Source: a virus. From it: a stretch of 21,894 nucleotides of DNA. Below are positions 21,074-21,894 of this stretch, one piece after another (within the stretch, counting starts at the first letter, position 1; the number at the start of each line of letters is the position of its first letter). The notes under the pieces are model-generated. The model worked only from the letters and a program-made list of their open reading frames with translations. It was not told where the DNA came from and did not search any database. A program made the translations under genes and the position numbers. Location: IMG/VR virus record IMGVR_UViG_3300028392_000321, positions 1 to 21,894 of that record. One strand, given 5' to 3'.

Positions 21074-21690
21074 TGGAAAAATTATTGGAAATGGTAGTTC
21101 GATGTGAAGTATGGCCTACTGGATTAGTTGGGGCTGATGTTATAGCAAAAGAATATGGAATAAGTGAAGACCGCGTTATAGGATTAGCTGATAGTGGGTA
21201 TATGCCTCATTACCGTTTAGATGGAGGCTCACCAATGTTTAAAAAAACTGACGCTAAACAATGGATCGCCCAGAATATGATGCAACAAATTAAAGGTAAA
21301 GCAGCTGATTTTGAGTTTAAGGTGCTTCTTGATGTACCACAAAAGTTTGATACTTTGCCACCTAAATCAATATCAAATGTTGCAGGGCTTACTGAATTAA
21401 CTCATATGTTATACCCATCAGGAGTATATTTTTTAGTTCAAGATGATGAAGTTGTATATGTAGGGCAGTCTGTAAACCCTTTAGCTAGAATAAGCACACA
21501 TGTAAAAGAAAAAGCAGGTATGTTTAATAAGTTTTATTTTTTAGCAGTCCCTAAACATATGCTAGATTCTGTAGAAGGTGGATTTATAAAGCTATTAAAG
21601 CCAAAGCTAAATGGAAATCCGGGGCCAAGCGCATATGGAAAAGAATCACTAGCTAATCAAATTCATCCTAACTTATATAAGGTGGCGTAA
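21073..21690 (+). CDS. HTH-GIY-YIG nuclease
   Basis: A 205-residue protein with two parts. The N-terminal part (about 14-68) resembles an excisionase/MerR-type helix-turn-helix (VIAKEYGISEDRVIGLADSG, then TDAKQWIAQNM). The C-terminal part is a GIY-YIG domain: GVY (117-119), YVG (129-131), R139 in PLARISTHV, E168 in DSVEGGFI and N180 in KPKLNG, so all usual catalytic residues (Tyr, Tyr, Arg, Glu, Asn) are in place. It could be a homing endonuclease, a nuclease acting on host or rival DNA, or a nicking enzyme of phage replication. The start and stop overlap the neighbouring genes by one base (TAATG). Confidence 0.8.
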   Translation: MEKLLEMVVRCEVWPTGLVGADVIAKEYGISEDRVIGLADSGYMPHYRLDGGSPMFKKTDAKQWIAQNMMQQIKGKAADFEFKVLLDVPQKFDTLPPKSISNVAGLTELTHMLYPSGVYFLVQDDEVVYVGQSVNPLARISTHVKEKAGMFNKFYFLAVPKHMLDSVEGGFIKLLKPKLNGNPGPSAYGKESLANQIHPNLYKVA

Positions 21691-21894
21691 TGGAAGTTAA
21701 TATATTAGGTCTACAGTTTGAAGTTGAGTATGACTATCAACCTTACGAGCCAGCAGAACCCTATTACGCAGGTGCAGCTGAAGAAGTTGTATTGACAGCT
21801 ATCTATATAGAAGGCCAGAACGTAATAGAAATACTAAACGATTACTGGATAAGCTTATTAGAAGAACAGATACTGGTGCAGATTGATGAAGGCG
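21690..21894 (+). CDS. Unknown protein, partial (C-terminus missing)
   Basis: Begins at the ATG overlapping the previous stop (TAATG) and stays open for 68 codons to the right edge. The product starts MEVNILGLQFEVEYDYQPYE and continues PAEPYYAGAAEEVVLTAIYI, then a helix (VIEILNDYWISLLEEQILVQI). It is acidic and rich in Tyr. Small acidic proteins of this layout are common in early phage operons, but no family or function can be named. Confidence 0.6.
   Translation, partial: MEVNILGLQFEVEYDYQPYEPAEPYYAGAAEEVVLTAIYIEGQNVIEILNDYWISLLEEQILVQIDEG

Overview
This window is part of a tailed-phage genome (Caudoviricetes; free phage or prophage cannot be told from this piece). The evidence is a complete head-assembly and packaging module next to a phage DNA-replication module. 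The order small terminase, large terminase, portal, scaffold, coat, adaptor, gp10-like protein suggests a short-tailed, P22-like virion. That is inference, because the tail genes lie outside the window. DNA is AT-leaning. No tRNA, integrase, CRISPR array or insertion sequence was seen, and the host cannot be named.

Layout. (1) Positions 1-11894, all minus strand, read from right to left: TerS, TerL, portal, three accessory virion proteins (one built of seven 21-residue repeats), a zinc-ribbon protein, scaffold, major capsid protein, a decoration-type protein, a strong terminator, a small head protein, an SU10-type adaptor, an HNH homing endonuclease, and a long partial P22-gp10-like protein running off the left edge. 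(2) Positions 11895-12646: about 750 bases without a gene, dense with repeats: tandem 9-base iterons in six clusters, a 25-base direct repeat, a near-perfect 20-base-arm palindrome, a C-rich/G-rich tract and TA-rich stretches. It is the best candidate for a replication origin and/or master operator. (3) Positions 12647-14132: a small plus-strand operon of unknown genes, including a cysteine-rich protein of a widespread uncharacterised phage family and, at its end, two tiny overlapping membrane peptides. (4) Two adjacent terminators with the same stem close this operon and the facing replication operon. (5) Positions 14203-20744, minus strand: a Fe-S RecB/Cas4-like nuclease (DUF2800 type), a probable ssDNA-binding protein, family A DNA polymerase, an HNH-AP2 endonuclease, and a primase-SF3 helicase fusion. 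(6) Positions 20760-20848: back-to-back promoters sharing the palindrome TTGTACAA. (7) Positions 20849-21894: a plus-strand operon with a small membrane protein, an HTH-GIY-YIG nuclease and a partial unknown gene, chained by TAATG overlaps.

The replication genes form a nearly self-contained replisome: primase and helicase in one chain, polymerase with proofreading, ssDNA-binding protein and recombination nuclease. Three homing-type nucleases sit at gene boundaries. Terminators lie inside both minus-strand modules, so expression is probably tuned gene by gene. The most interesting points are the iteron region, the HNH leader with a ribosome-site hairpin that an overlapping promoter could bypass, the Leu at the Pol I 762-equivalent position, and the plus-strand island.
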